Below, one piece after another: positions 7,601 to 16,841 of a stretch of DNA of 26,797 nt (its first letter is position 1; each line of letters opens with the position of its first letter). This DNA is from an uncultured Collinsella sp. (GTDB lineage Bacteria; Actinomycetota; Coriobacteriia; Coriobacteriales; Coriobacteriaceae), in assembly GCA_900766165.1 (NCBI GenBank), contig CAAFUK010000022.1, forward strand, positions 1 to 26,797, read 5' to 3'. Both the position numbers and the translations under genes were made by a program. The notes beneath the pieces are model-generated. The model saw only the letters and a program-made list of their open reading frames with translations, was not told where the DNA came from and searched no databases.

Positions 7601-7888
7601 TTAGGCCTGGTTGCCAAAGACCTCGATGGTGTCGCCCTCGGCCAGCGTGACGATGGCCTTCTTCCAAGAACGGGTCTTGCCGGCGACATAGCGCACGCGC
7701 TTGGTCTTGGGCTTGACCGTCAGGGTGTTCACGCGAACGACCTTGACGCCGAAGATCTCCTCGACAGCGTCCTTGATCTGATACTTGTTAGCATCCTTGG
7801 CGACCTCGAACGTGTACTTGTTCAGCTCCATGCCGGAGAAGGAACGCTCGGACACGATCGGACGGATGATGATCTCGTGGGCGGTCAT
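7601..7888 (-). CDS. rplW: Large ribosomal subunit protein uL23
   Basis: The 95-residue protein starts MTAHEIIIRPIVSERS and contains YTFEVAKDANKYQIKDAVE and KKAIVTLAEGD, the L23 pattern. L23 is the exit-tunnel docking site for trigger factor and SRP. Its ATG follows the rplD stop with no gap (TAA ATG), so the two are probably translationally coupled. Downstream is the hairpin at 7546-7583 rather than rplB directly. Confidence 0.97.
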   Translation of the reverse strand: MTAHEIIIRPIVSERSFSGMELNKYTFEVAKDANKYQIKDAVEEIFGVKVVRVNTLTVKPKTKRVRYVAGKTRSWKKAIVTLAEGDTIEVFGNQA

Positions 7889-8515
7889 TTATGCAAGCAC
7901 CTCCCCGAAGTGAGCGGCGATGTCGGCGGGCATCAGCACAGCGTTGTTGTTGACGAGATCATAGGTGTTGGCCTCGTCGGCAGTGATGATGAACGTCTTG
8001 GGAATGTTGCGGAACGACAGGTAGGCGTTGACGTCCTCATCGCGAACGATGATGGTCAGACGCTTGCCCTCAAGGCCGAGAGCCTTGAGCATGGCGACGG
8101 CAGCCTTAGTGGAAGGCTTCTCGAAGCCGTAGTCGTCGACGAGCACGAGCTCGCCATCGGCCAGCTTGGCGGACAGCGCGGAGCGCATAGCCAGCTTGAC
8201 CTCCTTGTTGTTCATACGCTTGGCGTAGGAACGGGGCTTGGGGGCGAAGACAACGCCACCGTGACGCCACTGGGCAGCACGGATGGAACCCTGGCGGGCA
8301 CGGCCGGTGCCCTTCTGACGCCAAGGCTTCTTGCCGCCACCGGAAACCTCAGAGCGGCCCTTAGCGGACTGGGTGCCCTGACGCCAAGAGGCCATCTGGC
8401 ACTTGACGATGTGGTGCATAACGTGGATGTTCGGCTCGATGCCGTACACCTCAGCGGCGAGCTCGGCCTCGGCGACCTTCTTGCCCTCGCTGTTCTTAAC
8501 TTCAAACTTTGCCAT
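7889..8515 (-). CDS. rplD: Large ribosomal subunit protein uL4
   Basis: At 208 residues it matches L4 length. The extended tunnel loop is recognisable around residues 45-80 (TQSAKGRSEVSGGGKKPWRQ, then KGTGRARQGS). In E. coli L4 also represses its own operon by binding the S10 leader, which makes the leader fold upstream of rplC relevant here. The ATG follows AAGGAGAAC. It is 46 bases after rplC. Confidence 0.98.
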   Translation of the reverse strand: MAKFEVKNSEGKKVAEAELAAEVYGIEPNIHVMHHIVKCQMASWRQGTQSAKGRSEVSGGGKKPWRQKGTGRARQGSIRAAQWRHGGVVFAPKPRSYAKRMNNKEVKLAMRSALSAKLADGELVLVDDYGFEKPSTKAAVAMLKALGLEGKRLTIIVRDEDVNAYLSFRNIPKTFIITADEANTYDLVNNNAVLMPADIAAHFGEVLA

Positions 8516-8561
8516 TTAAGTGTTCTCCTTGGTATGACGCTGGGCTAAATGGGCTGGGCCC

Positions 8562-9182
8562 TTAGGCCATACGGATGGCGACGAGACCATTCTTGGCACC
8601 CGGGACAGCGCCCTTGACCAAGATGAGGTTCTGCTCGGCATCGATGCGGACAACGGAAAGGTTCTTGACGGTAACGCGCTCGTTACCCATGTGACCGGCC
8701 ATCTTGACGCCCTTGAGGACGCGCGCAGGATAGGCGCACTGACCGATAGAACCGGGGTGACGCTGGAAGTGAGAACCATGCGTCATAGGACCGCGGCGCT
8801 GACCCCAGCGCTTGATGCGACCCTGGAAGCCCTTACCCTTGGAGGTACCGATGACGTCGACCTTCTCGACATCAGCGAAATCAGCGACGGTGACGACCTC
8901 GCCGACCTTGTGCTCCTCGCCGTTCTCGACGCGGACCTCACGAAGGAAACGGACAGGCTCGACGCCAGCCTTGGCGAAGTGACCAGCCATGGGCTTGTTC
9001 ACGTTCTTGGCCTTGATGTCGCCGAAACCGATCTGGACGGCGTCATAGCCGTCGGTTGCCTGAGTTTTAACCTGCGAGACAGCGCAGGGGCCAGCCTGGA
9101 TGACCGTGACGGGAACGACGTTGTCGTCCTCGTCCCAAACCTGGGTCATGCCAATCTTGCGGCCGAGAATCATGCTGATCAA
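8562..9182 (-). CDS. rplC: Large ribosomal subunit protein uL3
   Basis: The protein reads ILGRKIGMTQVWDE at the N-terminus and GSIGQCAYPARVLKGVKMAGHMG in the conserved loop that reaches the peptidyl transferase centre, so it is L3. I start it at TTG 9182 (206 residues), which has GGGA seven bases upstream. The alternative ATG at 9173 has poorer spacing and would give 203. It heads the ribosomal operon here, although in most genomes rpsJ comes directly before it; rpsJ is instead at 23109. Its 5' region is unusually rich in structure. Confidence 0.97.
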   Translation of the reverse strand: MISMILGRKIGMTQVWDEDDNVVPVTVIQAGPCAVSQVKTQATDGYDAVQIGFGDIKAKNVNKPMAGHFAKAGVEPVRFLREVRVENGEEHKVGEVVTVADFADVEKVDVIGTSKGKGFQGRIKRWGQRRGPMTHGSHFQRHPGSIGQCAYPARVLKGVKMAGHMGNERVTVKNLSVVRIDAEQNLILVKGAVPGAKNGLVAIRMA

Positions 9183-9202
9183 GATATGATCCCAACTCTC
9201 GC

Positions 9203-9254
9203 GTGGTCTTGGGACAATGCGTACACCACCGAGCGTACGCCCCTAGAGGACCAC
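9203..9254 (-). promoter_or_regulatory. Candidate structured RNA leader upstream of rplC
   Basis: Three nested pairings stack in one hairpin: GTGGTC (9203-9208) with GACCAC (9249-9254), GGG (9211-9213) with CCC (9241-9243), and GCGTAC (9219-9224) with GTACGC (9235-9240). The fold ends about 20 bases before the rplC start codon. In enterobacteria the S10 leader is the L4 target; whether L4 or another protein binds here is unknown. Confidence 0.5.
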
Positions 9255-9366
9255 TACTTACACGACGTGCTCCCCAGCCTTGTATTTCGCCCGGACTACC
9301 TGACAACCCTATTAAGCAGGCATTTTGTCCAGCCAGAATACTCCCCTGGTTACACACAGCTGTTTA

Positions 9367-9392
9367 GTATACACGGCTGCGGGCGTATCCAT
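9367..9392 (-). promoter_or_regulatory. Shared ribosomal-operon motif upstream of rplC
   Basis: On the minus strand this reads GGATACGCCCG, then CGTGTATAC, and matches 23 of 26 positions of the segment before rplB (7502-7527). TATACT at its downstream edge resembles a -10 box. A TATGAA hexamer lies upstream. I cannot tell whether the motif is a promoter core, a regulator site or the start of the transcript. It begins 188 bases before the rplC start. Confidence 0.45.
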
Positions 9393-9434
9393 CGAGATTC
9401 ATATTTCACTCACATTGTTTACGCAGGTAAAGTG

Positions 9435-9611
9435 CGTGGCACGTTCCCAGTGTGCGGCGGAGGGGGCGGGCCTGAGACATATTAAGGTTGCTGCTCTACA
9501 GTCCTGCTCACGACGGAGAGCACATTAAGTGCTCTCCTGTTCGTGCGGAACTCGCGACAACCTTAATATGTCTCAGGCCCGCCCCCTCCGCCGCACACTG
9601 GGAACGCCACG
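9435..9611. repeat. 177-bp near-perfect palindrome
   Basis: Bases 9442-9490 and 9558-9606 are exact inverted repeats of 49 bp. Beyond a two-base bulge they extend by CGTGG/CCACG (9435-9439, 9607-9611). The 67-base centre is itself an imperfect palindrome with GGAGAGCAC (9515-9523) and GTGCTCTCC (9529-9537) around ATTAA. The segment 9482-9565 is bounded by TTAAGGTTG and CAACCTTAA. Its left half (9482-9523) recurs at 26756-26797 with six differences over 42 bases. It lies between the 3' end of the phosphatase gene and the rplC leader. Confidence 0.9.
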
Positions 9612-9641
9612 TTGATGTCTGCTAAACCTTGCTCGCTCAGG

Positions 9642-10268
9642 CTAATGACTTTGTTGGAGGTCCACTATTTGCTGGAGGGTGAACTTACATTGCATCGGCT
9701 CGCCTTCTGCTTGTGGCTTTGCCTCATCGAAATTGAAGATCATGATGGCGCAGTTGGGGAGTTTTGCTGGGAGCTCGAAGCCCTCTGGGGCTGCAGCCTT
9801 GATGAATTGGCGGCTGGCGCTGCCGTGGCTTACTGCTAGAAGGGTCTCGATGCCCTCGGAGCCCATGAGATTGGTGAGGGTGCCTAACATGCGTTCTTGC
9901 AGCGCTTGGCTTCCTTCTCCTCCGAAGGGGACCAGGTCCTCGCCCGGATCCCAGACGTCGGTGGGTAGCGCGCCGTGCGGGCCTTCTTCGAAGGAGCCGT
10001 AGCAGCGCTCGATAATGCCTTCGCAGGGCTCGGCTGCTGCGTCCGGGCCGAGGAGCTCGCATGCGACGAGACTTGCCGTGTCCATGGCTCGGCCTAAGGG
10101 TGATGAGACCACTCTGTCGGGGACGACGCCGTGGGCTTTGAGCCATGCGGCTGCCATCCCGGCTTGCTGACGGCCTAAGTCGGTGAGCGGTGAATCGCAG
10201 CGGCCCTGGACCAGCTTTTTGACGTTGAACTCCGTCTGACCGTGGCGGAGTAGATACAGCTTCTTCAT
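9642..10268 (-). CDS. Histidine phosphatase superfamily protein (phosphoglycerate mutase-like)
   Basis: The 208-residue protein has the phosphohistidine motif LLRHGQTEFN (His9), RCDSPLTDLGRQQA, SSPLGRAMDTA and the second histidine in AVSHGSASR. This is the branch-1 fold of cofactor-dependent phosphoglycerate mutases, CobC/PhoE-type phosphatases and related enzymes. The length and the missing mutase-specific insertions favour a small phosphatase over a glycolytic mutase, but the substrate cannot be read from sequence. It follows the cation transporter by 39 bases and may be co-transcribed with it. No ordinary terminator follows, only the long palindrome. Confidence 0.85.
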   Translation of the reverse strand: MKKLYLLRHGQTEFNVKKLVQGRCDSPLTDLGRQQAGMAAAWLKAHGVVPDRVVSSPLGRAMDTASLVACELLGPDAAAEPCEGIIERCYGSFEEGPHGALPTDVWDPGEDLVPFGGEGSQALQERMLGTLTNLMGSEGIETLLAVSHGSASRQFIKAAAPEGFELPAKLPNCAIMIFNFDEAKPQAEGEPMQCKFTLQQIVDLQQSH

Positions 10269-10307
10269 GCTCTCCCCTTCTGCATAACCTGCTTTGCCGG
10301 CATAGCC

Positions 10308-11462
10308 TTACTCGTGGGTATGCCCTACGTAGTCTTCGTCGATCGTAATCTTGGCAATCGACTTGGGATATTCCGATTCGACCCGTTGTGTCAGCGCGTG
10401 CTTTACGTCTTCGGCACTCATCTGCAGATCCGAGGGACGCACGCAGTCAAAGATCACGTTGGTGTGCGTAGGACCCGGCACACAGCGTAGGTCATGAATC
10501 GAGAGGCGGTTATCGATCTCCTGGGCCATGGCGTGAATGCGCAAGCGCATGCTCGCCAGCTTGGGGTCATCGGTCACGATGGGATCGTAGTGAAGCGTAA
10601 CGATCATGCCGTCTTCGTCCCTAAACGACTGCTCGATGTTATCGAGCGTGTCGTGACTTTCCAACGGGCTGTCCTCGGCCGCCATCTCGGCATGCGCACT
10701 TGCAAACTTCCTGCCCGGGCCGTAGTCGTGAACCATCAAATCGTGAACGCCCAAAACGCCGGGATAGCTCATGATCTTGTCTCGAATGTGCTTGACCAGC
10801 TTAGGATCGGGCGACTGACCCAAAAGCGGGCTCACCGTATCCTGGATGAGTTCAAAACCGCTCCAGCCAATATAGGCGCCAACGGCAAGGCCGACCCATG
10901 CGTCAAGATTGATGTGCGTCACCTGCGAAACAATCGCGCACGCCAGCACGGCGCCCGTGGCTAGGACATCGTTCTTGGAATCCTGCGCGGTCGCATGCAG
11001 CGTCTCGGACTCAATGCGGTCACCGAGCTTTTGGTTGAGGGCCGCCATCCACAGCTTTACGACCATCGAAAGCACTAGAACTGCCACCAGGGCAAGCGAG
11101 AACTCGACAGGTTCGGGGTGGATGATGCGCTCAACCGAGGACTTCACCAGCTCAACGCCAATCAGCAGCACGAGCGCCGCCACGACCAGACCCGAGAGAT
11201 ACTCGTAGCGACCGTGGCCGTAAGGATGCTCGGGGTCGGCCGGCTTGCTCGCCAGCTTAAAGCCCAGCACGCTCACGATGTTCGAGCTGGCATCGGACAG
11301 GTTGTTCATGGCATCCGCCACAATCGAAACCGATCCCGACAGCACGCCAATTACGCCCTTCGCAGCGCATAGTGCCACATTGGCGAGAATACACACCACG
11401 CCCGTCAACGTGCCCACGCGCGCACGGTCGCCCTGCGCACGCTTAACAATCCACTCGACCAT
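10308..11462 (-). CDS. Cation diffusion facilitator family transporter
   Basis: This 384-residue membrane protein has the CDF pattern. TM2 carries DAMNNLSDASSN with the metal-binding Asp residues, and HPYGHGRYEYLSG follows in the first long loop. TM5 carries the second acidic/His site region (DSKNDVLATG, HINLDAWVG). A C-terminal cytoplasmic domain of about 170 residues contains further histidines (MVHDYGPG). CDF proteins export divalent metals such as Zn, Fe or Mn in exchange for protons. The NNLSD form is common in a Gram-positive subfamily whose metal is not predictable by eye. The C-terminal domain is longer than in FieF. It starts at ATG 11462 behind a GGGGGCGG site. Confidence 0.92.
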   Translation of the reverse strand: MVEWIVKRAQGDRARVGTLTGVVCILANVALCAAKGVIGVLSGSVSIVADAMNNLSDASSNIVSVLGFKLASKPADPEHPYGHGRYEYLSGLVVAALVLLIGVELVKSSVERIIHPEPVEFSLALVAVLVLSMVVKLWMAALNQKLGDRIESETLHATAQDSKNDVLATGAVLACAIVSQVTHINLDAWVGLAVGAYIGWSGFELIQDTVSPLLGQSPDPKLVKHIRDKIMSYPGVLGVHDLMVHDYGPGRKFASAHAEMAAEDSPLESHDTLDNIEQSFRDEDGMIVTLHYDPIVTDDPKLASMRLRIHAMAQEIDNRLSIHDLRCVPGPTHTNVIFDCVRPSDLQMSAEDVKHALTQRVESEYPKSIAKITIDEDYVGHTHE

Positions 11463-11540
11463 CTACATCCGCCCCCACGGTACTACCTATATATCTATTG
11501 CTCAAACGGATTGTAGTGTAGCCACTTTGTCCCCCAGATA

Positions 11541-11574
11541 CAAAAAGGCCGCAACCCACATGGGCCACGACCTT
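11541..11574 (-). terminator. Terminator after the PTS EIIC-like gene
   Basis: On the minus strand a 14-bp stem, continuous if four G-U pairs are allowed, is followed by TTTTTG. It separates the PTS gene from the cation transporter gene. Confidence 0.75.
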
Positions 11575-11580
11575 GGAATG

Positions 11581-11605
11581 TGACATGCAGGACTGTCCCT
11601 TTGTC
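11581..11605. repeat. Flanking repeat, copy 1
   Basis: TGACATGC, then AGGACTGTCCCTTTGTC. It is nearly identical and in the same orientation as the copy at 12846-12869; the two bracket the PTS EIIC-like gene. Confidence 0.8.
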
Positions 11606-11612
11606 GATCGAT

Positions 11613-12827
11613 TTATGCGCTTGCTTCGGCCGCGCTCTTCGAGGTTTCGGGCAAATCGGCTCCGTCTTCTGCCGCCCGCCCCTTCGCCGGCACCACGCCA
11701 AAGCAGTAGCTCAGCGCCGCAGACACCGCAAATGCCACACCGCCGGCAGCACAGCACCATAGCAGGTTCGAGATGCCGCCCGTGGCAAAACCAATGATCA
11801 TGAGGACATTCGTCATACCGATGGTATAGGCCGTAACGTGGCCCACGGCTGCAACAAGGCCTCCGACGGCGCCGCCAATGGCCATGCACGTCAGGCACCT
11901 GCCATATTTAAAGCCGCAACCGTACAGCGCCGGCTCACTTACGCCACCAAGCACGCCCGAGATCGAATAGCCCAGCATGAGGGCCTTCTCGTCCTTATCC
12001 GCAACGCGGAGCGACGCGCCAAAAGGCATGCCCCAAACGGCGAACGTTGCCATCGTCGCGGCGATCAGAATGCACGAATCCGTTCCCACACTCATAAACT
12101 GCGCATAGGCGAGCGATAGGACAACGTTGCTGACGCCCGCGATCTTTAGGAACTCCCAGCCCGCGGCAAGCCCCATGAGCGTGAGCAGTGACACGATGCC
12201 ACCGGAATTGCCAAGCATAAACATAAGCTGGCCCAACAGCATGCCCAAATAGCTGCCCGCCGGCGCCGTAATGCACAGCGAAACCGGAACCATGACGAGC
12301 ATGGTCGCAAACGGAACGAACGAAAACGCCACGGCCTTAGGAATAACGCGCTGAAAGAAACACTCCACTCGCCATAGCACGGGCACCGAGATGAGAACCG
12401 GAATAACAGTCGTCGTGTAATCGTTGACCGGCGCGGGAAGCAGACCATACACGGAAGTCATCGATGCCCCCGTCGTCGATGCGGCATCGACGAGCTTAAG
12501 CAAATCGGGCGCAATCAATACGCCGCTCAGCATCATGCCCAGCTGCTCCGAGCAACCGAGCTGGCGGGCGGCCGCCCAACCAAGATAAATGGGCAAAAAG
12601 TAGTAGCCGGCGTTATAGAGCCAACTGTAGAACAGGCGATAGATTTCGGAATCGGCAGACCACAGGCCCAGCATGCCTTCGCCCATAATGACGGCGACGG
12701 TGCGGAACAACGCCGCGCAGACAATAAACGGCAGCGCCGACATCATGCTTTTGGACAGATAGTCCACCACGGCCATGGCGTTTGATGAAACCGACGTTGT
12801 AAACGAGGTGTTAGAAACTTGTAGCAT
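11613..12827 (-). CDS. PTS EIIC-like sugar permease, stand-alone (glucose/beta-glucoside superfamily)
   Basis: I start this 404-residue protein at ATG 12827, behind GGGAAAGG. A longer frame reaching 13127 only reads antisense through accDA. The protein is strongly hydrophobic with about ten membrane segments. It carries GGVSEPALYG (residues 294-303), the counterpart of the GITEP sugar-binding motif of glucose-superfamily EIIC domains, followed by FKYGR. EIIC moves and presents the sugar for phosphorylation by EIIB. No EIIB (phospho-Cys) or EIIA (phospho-His) domain is fused, and none is encoded nearby, so it either borrows them in trans or works as a non-phosphorylating carrier. It interrupts an otherwise lipid-synthesis context and is bracketed by short repeats, which points to acquisition. 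Confidence 0.85.
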   Translation of the reverse strand: MLQVSNTSFTTSVSSNAMAVVDYLSKSMMSALPFIVCAALFRTVAVIMGEGMLGLWSADSEIYRLFYSWLYNAGYYFLPIYLGWAAARQLGCSEQLGMMLSGVLIAPDLLKLVDAASTTGASMTSVYGLLPAPVNDYTTTVIPVLISVPVLWRVECFFQRVIPKAVAFSFVPFATMLVMVPVSLCITAPAGSYLGMLLGQLMFMLGNSGGIVSLLTLMGLAAGWEFLKIAGVSNVVLSLAYAQFMSVGTDSCILIAATMATFAVWGMPFGASLRVADKDEKALMLGYSISGVLGGVSEPALYGCGFKYGRCLTCMAIGGAVGGLVAAVGHVTAYTIGMTNVLMIIGFATGGISNLLWCCAAGGVAFAVSAALSYCFGVVPAKGRAAEDGADLPETSKSAAEASA

Positions 12828-12845
12828 GGAACGCCTTTCCCAATA

Positions 12846-12869
12846 TGACATGCGGGCTGTCCCTTTGTC
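12846..12869. repeat. Flanking repeat, copy 2, overlapping the accDA stop codon
   Basis: TGACATGCGGG, then CTGTCCCTTTGTC. It differs from the copy at 11581-11605 by one substitution and one missing base. Its last two bases are part of the accDA TGA stop (12868-12870), so the end of accDA is set at the repeat boundary. Confidence 0.8.
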
Positions 12870-14578
12870 ACATCGTGCGGTACTGACCGATTGCGCGGTA
12901 CTTTTCGTAGCGGAGGTTTGTGAGGGTCGCGTCGTCGAGCTGCCCAAGCGCATCGAAGGCATCAAATGCCGAGGACATGACGGCACCGGCGATCTCCTCA
13001 TGCGACAGGCCCTTATCGTCAACAATGCCGTCAATGATGCCGAGCGCCAGCAGATCGGGGGCCGTGAGCTTAAGCGCCTCGGCGGCCTCATTCGCGCGCT
13101 CGGTATCCTTCCACAGGATCGACGCACAGGCCTCGGGGCTCACGACCGAATAGGCCGAGCTCGAGAGCATCAGGATGCGGTCGGCCACGGACAGCGCCAG
13201 CGCGCCACCAGAGCCGCCCTCGCCTGTCACCACCGAGACAATCGGCGTCTTAAGGTCGCTCATCTCCATGAGGTTCTGGGCAATCGCCTCACCCTGGCCG
13301 CGTTCCTCGGCACCGATGCCGCAAAACGCGCCCGAAGTATCGACCAGGCACAGAACCGGTCGACCAAACTTTTCGGCCTGGCGCATCAGGCGACGCGCTT
13401 TGCGGTAGCCCTCGGGATGTGCCATACCAAAGTTGCGACGCATGCGCTCTTTGGTCGTGGTGCCGCGCTCGATGGCGATGACCGTTACGGGGCGTCCGTC
13501 TTTCCAGCCAATGCCAGCCACCACAGCAGCGTCGTCGCCAAAGTAGCGGTCGCCGTGCAGCTCCACAAATCCATCCAGGCCCAGCGAGATCATCTCGCCT
13601 GCCGTGGCGCGATCTGCCGAGCGGGTCTGCTTGACAATCTCGAGCGCGGTTTTTGGTGCGGCCGAGCGCTTGAACAAGTGTCCCAGCTTTTTGCCGCGGC
13701 GACCCGTATGCACGATCTCATGCGGTGCCCCCAGGCCGGGCGCGTGCCCTTCGTGCAGCGCCAGCAGCTCGCCTACCGTGAGCGCAATCTCGCCACGCGG
13801 AACAACGGCATCGCAAAAGCCGTGCTCCAGCAAAAACTCGGAGCGCTGGAATCCCTTGGGCAGGCGCTTGTGCATGTTCTGCTCGATCACGCGCGGGCCG
13901 GCAAATGCCGTCAGGGCATCGGGCTCGGCCAGGATAATATCGCCCTCCATGGCAAAGCTCGCGGTTACGCCTCCGGTCGTGGGGTCGGTGAGCACCGTGA
14001 TATACAGGCCGCCCGCCTCGCTGTGGCGCCTAACCGCCGCAGAAATCTTGGCCATCTGCATAAGCGATGTCACGCCCTCTTGCATGCGCGCACCGCCCGA
14101 AACGGTAAAGCCGACAACTGGCAATCCAAGCTCGGTCGCTCGCTCAAATGTGCGACAGATCTTCTCGCCCACCACGGAACCCATCGAGCCCATCATAAAG
14201 TTGGCGTCCATAAAGAAGAGCGCGGTATCGCAACCGCAGATTTTGCCCCTGCCGCACACAACGGCATCGTGCTCGCCCGAACGCTCGCTCACGCTCTTGA
14301 GCTTGTCGGCATAGCCGGGAAACGAGAGGAAGTCCTCCGGCGCCAGACTGGCATCCCATTCCTCAAACGTGCCCTCGTCAATCGTCATGCGCATGCGGTC
14401 GCGCCCGCTCACGCGAAAGTGTTTGCCGCAACGAGGGCAGACCTCGAGGTTGTCGTGCAGGCGCGCCTCATCGATCACGCGGCGGCACTCCGGGCACTTG
14501 ATAAACACGTGGCGCGCGGGAAACTCGGCGCACGACTCGGTCATCGGTCCCTCGAGGACGTTGACCGTCTTCGCTTTT

Positions 14579-14592
<14 letters not shown>
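12868..14592 (-). CDS. accDA: Acetyl-CoA carboxylase carboxyltransferase, fused beta-alpha subunits (AccD-AccA)
   Basis: The 574-residue protein joins AccD and AccA in one chain. The N-terminal half carries the AccD zinc ribbon (Cys33, Cys36, Cys52, Cys55), SGGARMQEG (165-173) and TTGGVTASF (205-213). After a basic linker around 285-310, the AccA half shows ELHGDR (344-349), GIGAEERGQ (425-433) and GEGGSGGALAL (457-467). The enzyme transfers the carboxyl group from carboxybiotin on AccB to acetyl-CoA, making malonyl-CoA, the first committed step of fatty acid synthesis. Fusion fixes a 1:1 ratio. The start at 14592 overlaps accC by 14 bases; ATG 14586 is an alternative. It is the last fab-cluster gene, and its stop lies in a repeat. 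Confidence 0.96.
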
Positions 14593-15922
<1,330 letters not shown>

Positions 15923-15932
15923 GAAGCCTTCC

Positions 15933-16355
15933 TTAACTTTCGTGCATGAGTGCAAAAGACATATCGGCGCGGCAGCAAACCTCACCGTTGACGCTCGCAG
16001 TACCCGTCGCAAAGCGGAACGGTCCGCGCGCACGCGTGATGGAGCACACCAGATCCACCGTGTTGCCCGGGCGCACCGGGCGCTTAAAGCGCACCTTGTC
16101 CAGACTCGTGTAGAACGGCGTCGCGCCGCGCGCCTCCTCATCGCCCATCAGCAGCACGCAGCAGTTCTGGGCGAGCATCTCGCACTGGATCACGCCGGGG
16201 ACGACCGGGTTTCCCGGAAAATGCCCCTGCAAAAAGTACTCGTCGCCCGTGATCGTGATCTTGCCGTGGGCCTCGTCGCCCACCAGCTCGGCTTCGTCGA
16301 GCAAAAGCATCGGCTCGCGATGCGGTAACAGCTTCTTGAGCTCTTCTTTGTTCAT
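15933..16355 (-). CDS. fabZ: 3-hydroxyacyl-ACP dehydratase FabZ
   Basis: The 140-residue hotdog-fold protein has LLPHREPMLLLDE near the start and the active-site helix GHFPGNPVVPGVIQCEMLAQ. His45 and Glu59 match the catalytic pair of FabZ. It dehydrates 3-hydroxyacyl-ACP to trans-2-enoyl-ACP in each elongation cycle. I choose ATG 16355 with an AGGTG site seven bases upstream. GTG 16364 directly after the accB stop would add three residues. No second dehydratase/isomerase of FabA type is in the cluster, so unsaturated fatty acid synthesis would need another enzyme elsewhere. Confidence 0.95.
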   Translation of the reverse strand: MNKEELKKLLPHREPMLLLDEAELVGDEAHGKITITGDEYFLQGHFPGNPVVPGVIQCEMLAQNCCVLLMGDEEARGATPFYTSLDKVRFKRPVRPGNTVDLVCSITRARGPFRFATGTASVNGEVCCRADMSFALMHES

Positions 16356-16364
16356 GGATATCAC

Positions 16365-16838
16365 CTATCCGATCCTCATGAGGCAGCTGCCAAACTCCAC
16401 GAGGTCGCCGTCGGCCACGCAGATCTCGAGCACCTCGCCATCCGCCTCTGCCGTCACCTCGTTGAGAACCTTCATGGCCTCGATGATGCAGAGGGTCTCG
16501 CCGGCCTTAACCTTGGAGCCCACGTGCACAAACGGCTCGTCGCCCGGCGCCGGGGCAGCATAGAAAACGCCGACCATGGGAGCGGTCACCTCGGTGCCCT
16601 TGAGTTCCGGTGCGGCGGCAGGCGCCTGCGCGGCGGGCTCCGGTGCGGCAGACGCGACTGTGGGAGCTGCAACCGGAGCGGCCATGGCGCTCGGCATAGG
16701 CATGGGCACGGCAACCGGCTGCGCTGCACTCGCGCGCTCGAGCTCGACGGCAGTGCCATCGGGCTCCTCAACACGCACGCGCGTGAGGCCGCGGTCCTCC
16801 ATCACATCGGCTATCTCGGCAAGTCTTTTGGAATCCAT
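16365..16838 (-). CDS. accB: Biotin carboxyl carrier protein of acetyl-CoA carboxylase
   Basis: The 157-residue protein has a short N-terminal domain, a flexible Ala/Pro/Met-rich linker (about 39-78) and a biotinyl domain with the site EAMKV, Lys123. The lysine swings between AccC and AccDA. BirA, encoded at 22216-22992, would attach the biotin. AAGGAGC precedes the ATG. It sits three bases after fabF and nine before the chosen fabZ ATG. Confidence 0.97.
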   Translation of the reverse strand: MDSKRLAEIADVMEDRGLTRVRVEEPDGTAVELERASAAQPVAVPMPMPSAMAAPVAAPTVASAAPEPAAQAPAAAPELKGTEVTAPMVGVFYAAPAPGDEPFVHVGSKVKAGETLCIIEAMKVLNEVTAEADGEVLEICVADGDLVEFGSCLMRIG

Positions 16839-16841
16839 GCT

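Noticed and set aside
12828..13127. N-terminal extension of the PTS gene by 100 codons
   Set aside because: The added part is antisense to accDA and Arg/Ser-rich; the ATG at 12827 has its own ribosome site.
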